A stretch of DNA of 64,000 bases from Pelolinea submarina (GCF_003966975.1 NZ_AP018437.1:2294001-2358000), one strand, 5' to 3'. Shown: positions 1 through 7,917, numbered from the stretch's first letter. The notes: generated from the sequence alone by a model not told the origin. Numbers and translations: made by a program.

Positions 1-70
1 TATTTAGAAATGCGCCCTACGAAAATACACCCTCCCAATTTCCAAAGACGGGAGCCCGTAAGCTATTTAT

Positions 71-108
71 ATTACATTGTTGTAATACGTTATTAATTTA
101 TATATAAT
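71..108 (+). promoter_or_regulatory. Promoter with overlapping inverted repeat, upstream of first gene
   Basis: A -35-like TTGTAA (80-85) and a perfect TATAAT (103-108) are 17 bp apart. The -35 box lies in an inverted repeat, ATTACA-TTGT-TGTAAT (71-86), which could be an operator because a bound dimer would block the -35. The predicted start near 115 leaves a leader of about 40 bases that contains the AAGGAG ribosome site of the next gene. The regulator is unknown. Bases 1-60 hold no gene that I can see; GCGCCCTAC there resembles motifs near 14.3 and 49.1 kb. Confidence 0.5.
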
Positions 109-154
109 CTCATTTAGTATCACATCCCACCATTTTTTTAATTTAAGGAGAAAT

Positions 155-1831
155 ATGTCAGCTCCGAATCCATCAACTCCCCATAAGAAATCAAAACCGA
201 GAGGGTGCCTGATTATCCTGCTTCTGGGTATTGGACTTTTGATCGTGATTCTGATCGCAATGGCCGCCCTGCATCTCTGCCCTCCGCAGGGACCCTGGCC
301 CATGCCGCCCTGGTGCGGCACAGGCGCTTCCGGGCAGAACATCCAAGGCATGGTCGAAGATTTCTTGACTGACAATGCCAACCTGGGAGAAATTGTGGGG
401 GCAGCCGTTCCACAAGGCGACCCGACCTATTTCCAGCAGATCCCCACAGCGATACCGGCCGGTCAGGAGGCGCCCTTATCCTTCCAGGTCACCCTGCCGC
501 TAACCACTTCGGAAGTGGTTCTGGATTACCAGGGACAGACTTATCCCCTGCAAGCGCAGAGCGCTTATTATTACACGCTGGAGGGGTTGACCGCCACCAC
601 CGGCGATGAACTGGCCTTCACGATCAATAGCGGTGACCTGACCACCGGCGAGATCCGGCAAACCTTCACCGGGGAGCCGCTGCGTGTGGCCGCCAACTGG
701 ACCACAAGCGGCACCCTTTCACTGCCAGATGTCATGATTGGCCACACCATCATGGACGGGGGTGATTATATCCCCATGATTACCCGCACCGGCTCGATCG
801 CTTCCACCATGGATACCATGCAAAAAGGCGGCGCGCAGTGGTTTGCCTATGATTACTACTGGGCTTATACCGACCCCTCAGCACCGGAGATCATTGCGGA
901 GTCAACTGTAGATTCCTCCGCCGCGGACGAAGAAGTTTTGGGAAAAATGATCCAAATGGCACACGAACGCGGCTTGAATTATCTGCTGCTGACAGAATTG
1001 GAATACATTATTACGCCGGAAGAGCGCAAGCAGGCCGGTGCTGACCAATCCATCGATGAGTGGATGGCTTACGACGCGAAAAAGTGGTCAGAAGGTCAGG
1101 CTACGTTGACAGAAATGGGCGATAAGCTGCAGCAAAATCCGGATGATCCCGAAGTACAGGCGTATTGGGACCGCTGGTTCGAGCAGTTCGGTATCTTCAT
1201 GAACCACGCCGCCCAGATAGCAGAAGCGAACAACGTTGAAGCGCTGGCGTTGGGCAAACAGTTGATCGGTGCCATGGTCCCAGAAAATGCTGCCCGCTGG
1301 CAGAAACTGATCACGGACGTGCGCCAGGTTTATCACGGCCAACTGACCCAGGCTCTCTTTACCAATCAATACTCGGACTGGACCCAGATGCCCTGGCTGG
1401 GCGATCTGGACTTCCTGATCATCTATTACTACAGCGGCATCTCCGACGCGGACCATCCCACTTTGGACGAATTGACCGCCAGCTTCGAGGACGATAACCG
1501 CACACAGTTCGATGCCCTGTACGAGAAGTTCGGCAAACCGCTGGTGTTCCTCAATCCGTTCCAGAGCCGTGACCACGCCGCCCAGCAAGCCTGGTTTGAA
1601 CCCATGGCCTCCTGCCCGGCGGACGTCGGACAAGACTGGTTAGCCCAGGCGGATATGTACGAAGCCTTCCTCAGCGCCACCGCGGACGAACCCTGGTTCG
1701 GCGGTATGCTCACCTGGGGCTACTGGATCACGCCCACCTTCCCGGCGGAATATTGCTTCCAGGATTCTTCCACTGTACGCAGTAAACCGGCCGAGCTGGT
1801 CATCCAGCGTTGGTTCGATCTGATGAAATAA
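155..1831 (+). CDS. Membrane-anchored GH113-like TIM-barrel protein, probably not catalytic
   Basis: 558 residues. A basic N-terminus (PHKKSKPRG) is followed by one hydrophobic segment at about residues 18-41, so the bulk is predicted to be outside the membrane. A small beta-rich region (about 85-200) precedes a barrel-like region (about 200-555). The barrel resembles glycoside hydrolases of the GH113 type in WQKLITDVRQVY, the GKPLVFLNPF strand and PWFGGMLTWGYW near the end. Where such enzymes carry a catalytic Glu, this protein appears to read LGKQL and FLNPF, so both Glu seem to be replaced and it may bind glycan rather than cut it. The start follows AAGGAGAAAT. It appears to be a single-gene unit. 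The family assignment comes from motif memory, not an alignment. Confidence 0.55.
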   Translation: MSAPNPSTPHKKSKPRGCLIILLLGIGLLIVILIAMAALHLCPPQGPWPMPPWCGTGASGQNIQGMVEDFLTDNANLGEIVGAAVPQGDPTYFQQIPTAIPAGQEAPLSFQVTLPLTTSEVVLDYQGQTYPLQAQSAYYYTLEGLTATTGDELAFTINSGDLTTGEIRQTFTGEPLRVAANWTTSGTLSLPDVMIGHTIMDGGDYIPMITRTGSIASTMDTMQKGGAQWFAYDYYWAYTDPSAPEIIAESTVDSSAADEEVLGKMIQMAHERGLNYLLLTELEYIITPEERKQAGADQSIDEWMAYDAKKWSEGQATLTEMGDKLQQNPDDPEVQAYWDRWFEQFGIFMNHAAQIAEANNVEALALGKQLIGAMVPENAARWQKLITDVRQVYHGQLTQALFTNQYSDWTQMPWLGDLDFLIIYYYSGISDADHPTLDELTASFEDDNRTQFDALYEKFGKPLVFLNPFQSRDHAAQQAWFEPMASCPADVGQDWLAQADMYEAFLSATADEPWFGGMLTWGYWITPTFPAEYCFQDSSTVRSKPAELVIQRWFDLMK

Positions 1832-1853
1832 ACAAAGCTTAGGGAAATATACA

Positions 1854-1880
1854 AGGGAGCGTGAAATTCTCGCGCTCCCT
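1854..1880 (+). terminator. Stem-loop terminator after the GH113-like gene
   Basis: AGGGAGCG pairs with CGCTCCCT around a loop of about 10 bases, 23 bases after the stop codon. The following tract (CATTAGTCTAA) is only moderately U-rich, so termination may be partial. Confidence 0.55.
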
Positions 1881-1929
1881 CATTAGTCTAATACTCAGGA
1901 TCTCTTAATATTCAAACTCGAAGCCCACT

Positions 1930-1984
1930 TCAGGAGAAGTGGGCGGAGATGCTTACCAATGGATTGCCTCAGGTAATCCATTGG
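1930..1984. repeat. Two further hairpins in the 1832-1998 spacer
   Basis: A short hairpin CCCACTT/AAGTGGG is followed by a long one at 1956-1984, where CCAATGGATT pairs with AATCCATTGG and the stem extends inward through a G-U and CC/GG to a TCA loop. There is no U-tract on the plus side. The hairpin lies just past the stop of the convergent minus-strand gene and may serve as its 3' end or be a REP-like element. Confidence 0.45.
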
Positions 1985-1998
1985 CAAGTACACCGTCT

Positions 1999-2433
1999 TT
2001 ATAACCCCCAGCTCATTACTTTTTCCGGTGTTAACTTGATCAACAAGTTTTCGTCATCTTCTATCCACGATTGTGGCTCTTCTTTCAGCACGCCCTCCTC
2101 CCCCAGGTAGCGCGTGTATATCCAGGTGATCTGTTTACGCATGAACTCGCGCGGCCCTTCCACCAGCTCCGCCTTGCCCTCCAGCACCACGGCTTGGTTA
2201 TCCACGTGGTCCGTGGTCGTATCGATCACCACTGAGATCATCGGGTTGTGCTGGATGTTGCGCACCTTCTGCGTGCTGCGGAAAGCGCTCATCCATAGGC
2301 TCTCACCGTCCCAACCGTACCACACCGGCACCACATGCGGGTGATCTTCAGCGTCGATTGTGGCGATGCGGGCGATTAAGATGTTCTTTAGAAAGTTAAT
2401 AATATGTTCTGAAGATATTTTATTTTGTTCCAT
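1999..2433 (-). CDS. Pyridoxamine 5'-phosphate oxidase-fold (FMN/F420-type) protein
   Basis: 144 residues, the usual length of the small split-barrel flavin proteins. The region RIATIDAEDHPHVVPVWYGW (about 22-41) followed by LWMSAF is the typical first half of the fold, and the middle contains RNIQHNPMISVVID and a GKAELVEG-like strand. Members bind FMN, F420 or haem and reduce or bind small molecules; substrate cannot be told from sequence. The gene stands alone, facing the preceding gene and downstream of the AT-rich ATPase gene on the same strand. It has normal base composition, so the AT-rich island begins just upstream of it. Confidence 0.8.
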   Translation of the reverse strand: MEQNKISSEHIINFLKNILIARIATIDAEDHPHVVPVWYGWDGESLWMSAFRSTQKVRNIQHNPMISVVIDTTTDHVDNQAVVLEGKAELVEGPREFMRKQITWIYTRYLGEEGVLKEEPQSWIEDDENLLIKLTPEKVMSWGL

Positions 2434-2487
2434 TTAACTTGACTCTATTCCTGGTATTTTAAAAAAAATTTTTTTTATTAATAAAAG

Positions 2488-2508
2488 AAGGTCTATCTGA
2501 TAGACTTT
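2488..2508 (-). terminator. Probable terminator of the OLD-family gene
   Basis: On the minus strand AAAGTCTATC and GATAGACCTT form a near-perfect stem with a very tight loop, followed by TCTTTTATTAAT. It lies 48 bases after the stop codon of the ATPase gene. A run of A8T8 follows at about 2461-2476. The spacer 2434-2555 has nothing else apart from its very high AT content. Confidence 0.5.
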
Positions 2509-2555
2509 GATTATTATGCGATCGAAAATATATTATTTTTTCAGAATTCAATAAA

Positions 2556-4370
2556 TTAATCAACAAGGAACTCACTATATAACCATGAAAATATTTCTTC
2601 GACTTTCTCAATAGTTTCATCTGAAAAAGAATCCCTTGTTATTTCACCTTTTTCGACTTTTTCTAAAAAGAGTCTTGCATACATTTCTTTTCCAGATTCT
2701 TTCACGATTATCGAATTTTCTTTTTGTTTTTCACTATTTTTTCTATCTCTTAAAATAACAAGTTTTTTAAAATCCTCTTTAGAAAATACATCTTCAATTC
2801 CATTTGCATTTTTTATTTTATAAATGTTTTTATGAGCAATTTGATCATTTTCTTCATAGAAATATTTCTTCAAGTCGTTATAGACTTTTCGGCCTTGTTG
2901 AGGATCATCATCAAAAACTGCCTTGTAATTGCATCCCCAACCAAGTAAAACACTTACGAGGTGAACAACATTTTCAACTCCACAAGCTGGAATAAATTTT
3001 AGTCGTTCATCCTTTTGTAACATTTCTCTAAAAGCAGAAAGATAATAATGATCTGTTATCCCTTCGACTACAATATTATATTGATTGCTATCAAAAATAG
3101 AATGAATATTGATTAGACCCATAGCAACTCTTATAGGAGATAGAGTTTCCATGTTTCCTCTATTTTTTCTTGAAATATACTGAGTGATATTTTCTATTTT
3201 CGTACCTGTTTTTTCTTCATTAGAAATCAATCTAATTCTTGTTAATTCATTATTTTCAATGCCTATTAAATTGGGATTATGGGTTGAATAAATAATTTGT
3301 ATTCCAGTTTTGGATGTTTCTTCTAAAATTCTTTTTACATCCTTCTGTGCAATTTCATGTAAATTTTGAGCCGGTTCATCAATCAGGAGAATAAATCCAT
3401 TTTTTTCTTCTTGCTTTTCTTCTTCCATTAATGCTCTTAATCTTAAGTGAAAAGCACTGAACCATCTAAAACCAAGACTCTTCTGTTCAAGATAAAGGGG
3501 GTTTCCATCATTTCCAACTATCATAAAAATGATTTTCTTGGGTTCTCCATTCTCAATTTCTAGAGAATAGGAATATTTTTTTTCTTCTTTTTTTAATGAT
3601 GAAATTGTTTGAGACCAAGATCTGTTGAAATCATCAGAAGCTACTTCTTCTACTTCTCTGATCCTTATACTCCTATTTCGAGGGTCAGAAATTTTCGACA
3701 ATTCTAATAAATCAACAGAAAATACCTTCTGAAAGTCCTTAACAGCATTGTTATTATTTAAATTTGTTACTGATATCTCAGATGGAAGTAAATCAGAGAA
3801 ATCAGAATACAAGCTAAAGGCAGGAATTAATTTAATAATATTTTCAATTATTTGGTTTCTTAATTTTTCTAGTTTTAATGAACTATCTTCTTCTGATAGA
3901 TTAGATTCTTGTTCCTGCCTTTCAACTGGTTTTTTATCTCCATTTTCATCACACAAAAATTCAAATTCTTCCTGTAAAACATTATTTATTATTTCATTTG
4001 TTTCTTCTGTAGCTGTAATTGATGTTGTGGGATTTTTTTCGTATCTTCTGATAAAGCTAATTTTTAATCCAATTAATTTATCCACAATATCTTTATATTC
4101 ATTTTCTGATTTTCCAAGCAACTTCGCATCATTATTTTCCAGAGTAAATTTACATATCACCTCTGTAAACGCACTCCCAATTCTCATTTGAAATTTTAAA
4201 AATTTTTCGCTCGGTCCATTTCTAAAATAGTCTAGAGCTTCAAGAATTGCTGTTTTTCCTGATTCGTTTTGGCCTGCTAAGACAACAATATTATCAACTT
4301 CTGAAAGTTTACACTCACCAGTATCAACTATTGACCTAAAATTTCTTATTTGAAAGGAAAATAACCTCAT
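2556..4370 (-). CDS. OLD-family ATPase with TOPRIM nuclease domain (defence-type overcoming-lysogenization-defect nuclease)
   Basis: 604 residues from the ATG at 4370, chosen because GGGAG lies 9 bases upstream and the protein then opens with the SMC-like MRLFSFQIRNFRS; an upstream GTG (4499) would add 43 atypical residues. Walker A is GQNESGKT (33-40). The Walker B region LLIDEPAQNLHE is near 331, followed by STHNPNL. A TOPRIM domain follows, with the acidic residue in VVEGITDHYY (near 435) and FDDDPQQG (near 483). This matches class 1 OLD nucleases, relatives of GajA of Gabija. There is no UvrD-like gajB next to it. Codon use is far more AT-rich than all neighbours, which points to horizontal acquisition. 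Activity is inferred from family only. Confidence 0.85.
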   Translation of the reverse strand: MRLFSFQIRNFRSIVDTGECKLSEVDNIVVLAGQNESGKTAILEALDYFRNGPSEKFLKFQMRIGSAFTEVICKFTLENNDAKLLGKSENEYKDIVDKLIGLKISFIRRYEKNPTTSITATEETNEIINNVLQEEFEFLCDENGDKKPVERQEQESNLSEEDSSLKLEKLRNQIIENIIKLIPAFSLYSDFSDLLPSEISVTNLNNNNAVKDFQKVFSVDLLELSKISDPRNRSIRIREVEEVASDDFNRSWSQTISSLKKEEKKYSYSLEIENGEPKKIIFMIVGNDGNPLYLEQKSLGFRWFSAFHLRLRALMEEEKQEEKNGFILLIDEPAQNLHEIAQKDVKRILEETSKTGIQIIYSTHNPNLIGIENNELTRIRLISNEEKTGTKIENITQYISRKNRGNMETLSPIRVAMGLINIHSIFDSNQYNIVVEGITDHYYLSAFREMLQKDERLKFIPACGVENVVHLVSVLLGWGCNYKAVFDDDPQQGRKVYNDLKKYFYEENDQIAHKNIYKIKNANGIEDVFSKEDFKKLVILRDRKNSEKQKENSIIVKESGKEMYARLFLEKVEKGEITRDSFSDETIEKVEEIFSWLYSEFLVD

Positions 4371-4485
4371 CTTAAAATTCTCCCTAATCAGTTCCCGTTT
4401 TCTGTAATATTTACAAATTATTTCTCTACATACAATATCTTTACCTGAAAATAAACAATTTAAATTATACAATCCAATTCTATTA

Positions 4486-4625
4486 TTACTGGCTTTCACT
4501 AATAATGTTTACCAACTCCCGCCTTAACACCTTCCCCACCCCCGTGCGCGGCAGCTTGTCGATGAACACCACCTCAGAGGGCACCTCATAGCCCGCCAAA
4601 CATCTTTTTATTTCCCCTCCGCGTT
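4486..4625 (-). pseudogene. 3' stub of an acyl-CoA synthetase (AMP-binding) gene
   Basis: Read on the minus strand in a frame that overlaps the end of miaA, this stretch encodes RCLAGYEVPSEVVFIDKL followed by PRTGVGKVLRREL and a stop at 4486-4488. This is the conserved C-terminal tail of acyl-CoA ligases: the LAGY.VP strand, the LPRT..GK loop with the catalytic Lys, then RREL. The other 450 or more codons are absent. The stub lies exactly between miaA and the acquired OLD-family gene, whose upstream GTG overlaps its stop. It is best explained as a deletion or insertion scar. Confidence 0.75.
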
Positions 4626-5558
4626 CTGCCAACCTTCCCCGCTCATAATGAAATCGATAATGGCTTTATGGTTATCCTGCGCCGCGTCGAACCAGCGGAT
4701 GCGCGGATCACTCTCCTTGAACCAGTTGGCCTGGCGCCGCACGAACAAGCGCGTACGGCGCTTGATCAGCATGACCGCTTCTTCCAGGCTAATCTTCCCC
4801 TGCACGTACTCAATCATCTCGCGGTAGCCGATGGCTGACAGCGCCGGTGCATCCGCCGAGTAACCTTTTTCCAACAACCCGCGCACTTCTGCCTCGAAGC
4901 CGTCTGCCAGCATTTTCTCTATGCGCATGTCCACCCTTTCATATAATTCGGGGCGGTCGCGTTTCAGGCCGATCAGCTTGTATTGATATGGCAGGCTGCC
5001 TTTGATACGCTGTGCGGAGAAACACCGGCCGGTGTTGAAGATCACCTCCAGCGCGCGTACGGTGCGGCGCTGGTTGCGCCAATCAATGGCTGCCGCGGCA
5101 TTCGGGTCCAGCAGCGCCAGGCGCTGATGCAGCGCTTCGCCGCCGATCTCCTCCGCCCAGCTCTCCAGCGCGGCGCGCATGCCGGCGTCCGGCTGCTGGG
5201 CCGGCACCTGCCAGCCCTCGGTGATAGCGCGCACGTATTGGCCGGTGCCGCCCACCACCAGCGGTAACTTGCCGCGCGATTGGATATCCGCAATGATAGC
5301 TTTAGCCTCGCGCTGAAAGAGCGCCAGACTCCAGGTCTCGTCCGGGTCGGCCACATCAATCAGGTGATGAGGTATGTCTCCTCGTTCGGCCAGGCTGGGC
5401 TTGGCCGTGCCGATGTCCATGCCGCGGTAAAACAGGCGCGAATCCGCTGAAATGATCTCGGCATTCAATTGGCCGGCCAGCTCCAACGACAGAGCGGTCT
5501 TGCCCACCGCGGTAGGCCCGACCAGCAGTACGACGGGCTTTTCAACCGGATAACGCAT
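4608..5558 (-). CDS. miaA: tRNA dimethylallyltransferase MiaA
   Basis: 316 residues. It transfers a dimethylallyl group from DMAPP to A37 of tRNAs that read codons starting with U. The P-loop GPTAVGKT is at 14-21, followed by the family signature ISADSRLFYRGMDIGTAKP, HHLIDVADPDETWSLALF and the GGTGQYVRA motif. All are intact and the length is normal. The start overlaps the end of yraN by 17 bases, so the two are probably co-transcribed. The last residues (QNAEGK) run into the ligase stub on the same strand, so the C-terminal end may have been remodelled when that gene was lost. Confidence 0.97.
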   Translation of the reverse strand: MRYPVEKPVVLLVGPTAVGKTALSLELAGQLNAEIISADSRLFYRGMDIGTAKPSLAERGDIPHHLIDVADPDETWSLALFQREAKAIIADIQSRGKLPLVVGGTGQYVRAITEGWQVPAQQPDAGMRAALESWAEEIGGEALHQRLALLDPNAAAAIDWRNQRRTVRALEVIFNTGRCFSAQRIKGSLPYQYKLIGLKRDRPELYERVDMRIEKMLADGFEAEVRGLLEKGYSADAPALSAIGYREMIEYVQGKISLEEAVMLIKRRTRLFVRRQANWFKESDPRIRWFDAAQDNHKAIIDFIMSGEGWQNAEGK

Positions 5559-5931
5559 TTTGGAACCAGGTCACTTTCACGGGATTTTTGATATCCTGGG
5601 AGTCTTTTTCGATCGCCAGCACGTCGATGCGCCAGGGACTATCCAGCAGGTTATGCGTTTGCAGGTAGTCCAGCGCGGCGTTGCGCATGTGCTCCTGTTT
5701 TTTAGGCGTCACCGCCACCTCGGGATGGCCGAAGGTGCGTGTGCGGCGTGTCTTGACCTCACAGAAAACTAACACTTCACCCTGGCGCGCCAGCACATCG
5801 ATCTCGCCGTAAGCGGTGCGCACATTGGAGTTCACGATTTCCAACCCCTGTGCAAGTAAATATTGTCGCGCGGCTTCTTCGCCCCAACGTCCCAGACGTT
5901 GGTTGTGTGTGAGGGTTTTGTTCTCAGTCAT
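5542..5931 (-). CDS. yraN: YraN/UPF0102 family endonuclease-like protein
   Basis: 129 residues with the hallmark order GRWGEEAARQYLLAQG, then YGEIDVLARQGEVLVFCEVKTRR. The latter is a PD-(D/E)XK-type core (E-I-D, then E-V-K) found throughout the UPF0102 family, whose members are predicted Holliday-junction or DNA-processing nucleases without a settled role. It overlaps miaA by 17 bases. A TATAAT box (minus strand, 5943-5948) lies only 11 bases before the ATG, so the transcript would have a very short leader, and the AAAGGT sequence before the ATG would be only partly transcribed. Confidence 0.88.
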   Translation of the reverse strand: MTENKTLTHNQRLGRWGEEAARQYLLAQGLEIVNSNVRTAYGEIDVLARQGEVLVFCEVKTRRTRTFGHPEVAVTPKKQEHMRNAALDYLQTHNLLDSPWRIDVLAIEKDSQDIKNPVKVTWFQNALSG

Positions 5932-6227
5932 AAGTACCTTTCATTATATTATGGCAAAGGAGGAATAACGGAACGTTAGGCGAGAACGCCTGACCTACAC
6001 CTACTAACTTGCCTGTCATCCTGAAGGAGCGCTTGTCCTGAGCGCAGCGAAGGGAAGCGACTGAAGGATCTCGGCCAGTAAATCAGCATTATCTGAATTA
6101 TCCAGGGATTTTCCTGTTGGGTATACTCCCAAAGAATGGAGTATAGGTTGAAACCCGACCTAAGTGAGTAGAAGGAGTCTATGTAAATTCTTTTATCTGT
6201 GTGAATCATCCAAAAAAAGGCTTTTTT
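5932..6227. other. Gene-free spacer with repeats
   Basis: The 296-base spacer has no plausible gene. It holds one copy of a GTCATCCTGA-type dispersed repeat (6014-6077) and the start of an ATCTGTG-type repeat. GGCGAGAACGCC at about 5980 is a small inverted repeat. Confidence 0.6.
6014..6077. repeat. Dispersed repeat, GTCATCCTGA...GAAGGATCTCGG family
   Basis: GTCATCCTGA, GTCCTGAGCGCAGCGAAGG and GAAGGATCTCGGC occur in order. The same words recur as a larger inverted element at 22453-22563. They are typical of small non-coding repeats scattered between genes in Chloroflexota. No coding capacity. Confidence 0.6.
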
Positions 6228-6250
6228 TTATCTGTGTCCATCTGTGGCTA
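6190..6250 (+). repeat. ATCTGTG dispersed repeat, copy 1
   Basis: It has the shared layout: TTATCTGTGTG near the left end, an A/T-run middle, then TTTATCTGTGTCCATCTGTGG. Its right end is read on the minus strand as the last codons and stop (DGHR, TAA) of the HAD phosphatase. Other copies lie at 14.35, 22.34 (inverted) and 22.69 kb. Confidence 0.7.
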
Positions 6251-7316
6251 AAATGCAATCCAACGCACAATTCACGTCCACAAATACTTGCGCGCCCATG
6301 CCCTCCAACGCCGCGACCTTGGCCGCATCGGTTGCCACGCCCACATTACGCACCCTGACCCGCACATCAATCTCTTCCAGCAGCGCCCCGGCCGCGCGCA
6401 TGGCCAGCAGGCCGCTGATGGTATCTTCCACCACTATAACCGTACTGCCGTCCAGCCAGGCTAAGTCTTCCCGTCGCATGTGAGGAAATCCACCCGCCAG
6501 ATAATCCAGGCTACGCTCCAACGGCCAGCCGCCGGCAGCCAGTAGCGCCGCCAATGCGTGCATGGCGGCCGGCTTCTTTACCTCCGCCACGGTCACGCCC
6601 AGCTTCTCGGCCAGCCAGCGCATCTCACCGTTGCCAATTAAAGGCAATTCACCCAACCCGACCAGTTCGGCGCCCAGCCCCCCATCCGGCTCCTGGGCAT
6701 ATCCCTGCGGCCCATCCGAAGGCCGGCTGGTCATGATGCCCGCGCCGCATCCGGGTTGGCGCGCCCAGTCTGCGACCCGTCCAGCCCACGCCGGTTCCAG
6801 CAGCTTGCGATCGTACTTTTCCAGGTAGCTGTCCGTGTTCAATTGCCCGGCTTTCCCGTAAATGCGTTCAAAAGCCGCGCTGCCCAACACCAATTCCTGG
6901 AACCAGTTGAAGGTCGGCGAAGTCTGAAGGGATTCGCACTCCCTCATCAAAGTGGTTGCATGCTCGGCACTTACACCCTGTTCTTGGCCTACCTGCACTA
7001 AAGCCGCCGCGCCGCGCCGGATGGGCGAATCGGCCTGCGGTTGGCGTTGAAAGACCGCCGCCAGGCGCTCCCAGTCCGGCGACTGGCTATCCGGTGCGAA
7101 TTCCTTTTGCAGGGCCATCCAGGCCATGCACAGCGCGCTGGAATGCCATTCACTGCTGATGCCCAACGCCTCAAAACGCGCGATCTGCGCTGCGTTCAGC
7201 CTTACATCACTGAATCCGCAGGCTTCCCCTGCCAGGCGCACGGTTTCCTGCAGCGCGTGATGATAACCCAGCGGCTCCAGCAGCACGCCGTCCATATCGA
7301 AGATTAATAAGTTCAT
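6228..7316 (-). CDS. HAD-superfamily hydrolase at the end of the his operon; candidate histidinol-phosphatase
   Basis: 362 residues. The HAD nucleophile motif DMDGV is at 7-11, a ribose-like MTSRPSDG segment sits mid-protein, a lysine-containing EVKKPAAMHA region follows, and VVEDTISGLLA is the acidic Mg-binding motif IV. The large middle part is predicted to be a helical cap. The start overlaps the stop of hisE by 4 bases, so it is translationally coupled to the his genes. The operon otherwise lacks a histidinol-phosphate phosphatase, since hisB here is only the dehydratase. That makes this protein a reasonable candidate for the missing step, but this is inference; general phosphatase or phosphonatase-like roles are equally compatible. 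Its final residues are encoded by a dispersed repeat. Confidence 0.7.
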   Translation of the reverse strand: MNLLIFDMDGVLLEPLGYHHALQETVRLAGEACGFSDVRLNAAQIARFEALGISSEWHSSALCMAWMALQKEFAPDSQSPDWERLAAVFQRQPQADSPIRRGAAALVQVGQEQGVSAEHATTLMRECESLQTSPTFNWFQELVLGSAAFERIYGKAGQLNTDSYLEKYDRKLLEPAWAGRVADWARQPGCGAGIMTSRPSDGPQGYAQEPDGGLGAELVGLGELPLIGNGEMRWLAEKLGVTVAEVKKPAAMHALAALLAAGGWPLERSLDYLAGGFPHMRREDLAWLDGSTVIVVEDTISGLLAMRAAGALLEEIDVRVRVRNVGVATDAAKVAALEGMGAQVFVDVNCALDCILATDGHR

Positions 7317-7600
7317 GAACGGCCGGCTTTAGTATGCCGTCTTTCCAATTCGGCTTCCACCTCTTCCAGGCGGATATCCTGCTGCACCAGCAATACAAAC
7401 AGGTGATAAATGAGATCGGCGGATTCCGAGATGGTTCGTTCGCGCCCCTGCAGCGCCCCGGCGATCACCACTTCGACCGCCTCCTCGCCTACCTTTTGTG
7501 CCACGCGTTCGTAGCCTTCATTTAATAGCCGGTTGGTATATGACCCTTCGGCCGGGTTTTGCTTGCGATCCTCAATAATTTCATACAATCGGTTTAACAT
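7313..7600 (-). CDS. hisE: Phosphoribosyl-ATP pyrophosphatase HisE
   Basis: 95 residues from the ATG at 7600 (MLNRLYEIIEDRK); an ATG 9 bases upstream is also possible. It removes pyrophosphate from PR-ATP, the second step of histidine synthesis. The MazG-like fold is evident from KVGEEAVEVVIA and the metal-binding SESADLIYHLFVLL helix. It overlaps hisI by about 20 bases and the HAD gene by 4. The separate hisE and hisI genes contrast with the fused hisIE of enterobacteria. Confidence 0.95.
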   Translation of the reverse strand: MLNRLYEIIEDRKQNPAEGSYTNRLLNEGYERVAQKVGEEAVEVVIAGALQGRERTISESADLIYHLFVLLVQQDIRLEEVEAELERRHTKAGRS

Positions 7601-7916
7601 AATCCTCATCCAAATCCGTATAAAAGCAGCTCACGTTGCCGGTATGGCAGGCCGGCCCGCGCGTTTTTACTAATAACAGCAGGGCGTCTCCATCACAATC
7701 CACTTTGACAGCCTGCACGTCCAGAATATTGCCGGAAGTCTCACCCTTCATCCACAGCTTCTTCCGGCTGCGCGACCAAAAATGCGCTTTACCGGTTTGC
7801 AGCGTGGCCGCCACCGCTTCCGCGTTCATCATGGCTACCATCAGCACCTGCCCGCTGTCCGCGTCCTGCGCTACGCCGGTCAACAGCCCGTTGGCATCGT
7901 ATTTCAAGGCCTTCAT
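7581..7916 (-). CDS. hisI: Phosphoribosyl-AMP cyclohydrolase HisI
   Basis: 111 residues. It opens the adenine ring of PR-AMP, the third step. Signature segments are MVAMMNAEAVAATLQTGKAHFWSRSRKKLWMKGE, VDCDGDALLLLV (Mg/Zn ligand region) and GPACHTG with the zinc-binding Cys/His. Full length for the monofunctional enzyme. It sits one base after hisF. Confidence 0.96.
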   Translation of the reverse strand: MKALKYDANGLLTGVAQDADSGQVLMVAMMNAEAVAATLQTGKAHFWSRSRKKLWMKGETSGNILDVQAVKVDCDGDALLLLVKTRGPACHTGNVSCFYTDLDEDYVKPIV

Positions 7917-7917
7917 C

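Noticed and set aside
1088-1633. Long antisense reading frames over the GH113-like, his, amidohydrolase, recJ and adhE genes
   Set aside because: They are shadows of GC-rich codon bias opposite well-supported genes and show no family motifs.
2556-4499. A complete Gabija defence system
   Set aside because: Only the OLD/GajA-like gene is present; both neighbours are housekeeping-type and no UvrD-like gajB is adjacent. The UvrD at 28.9 kb belongs to a repair operon.
4371-4499. Longer OLD-family protein starting at GTG 4499
   Set aside because: The extra 43 residues do not look like the family, overlap the ligase stub, and the ATG at 4370 has a good ribosome site.
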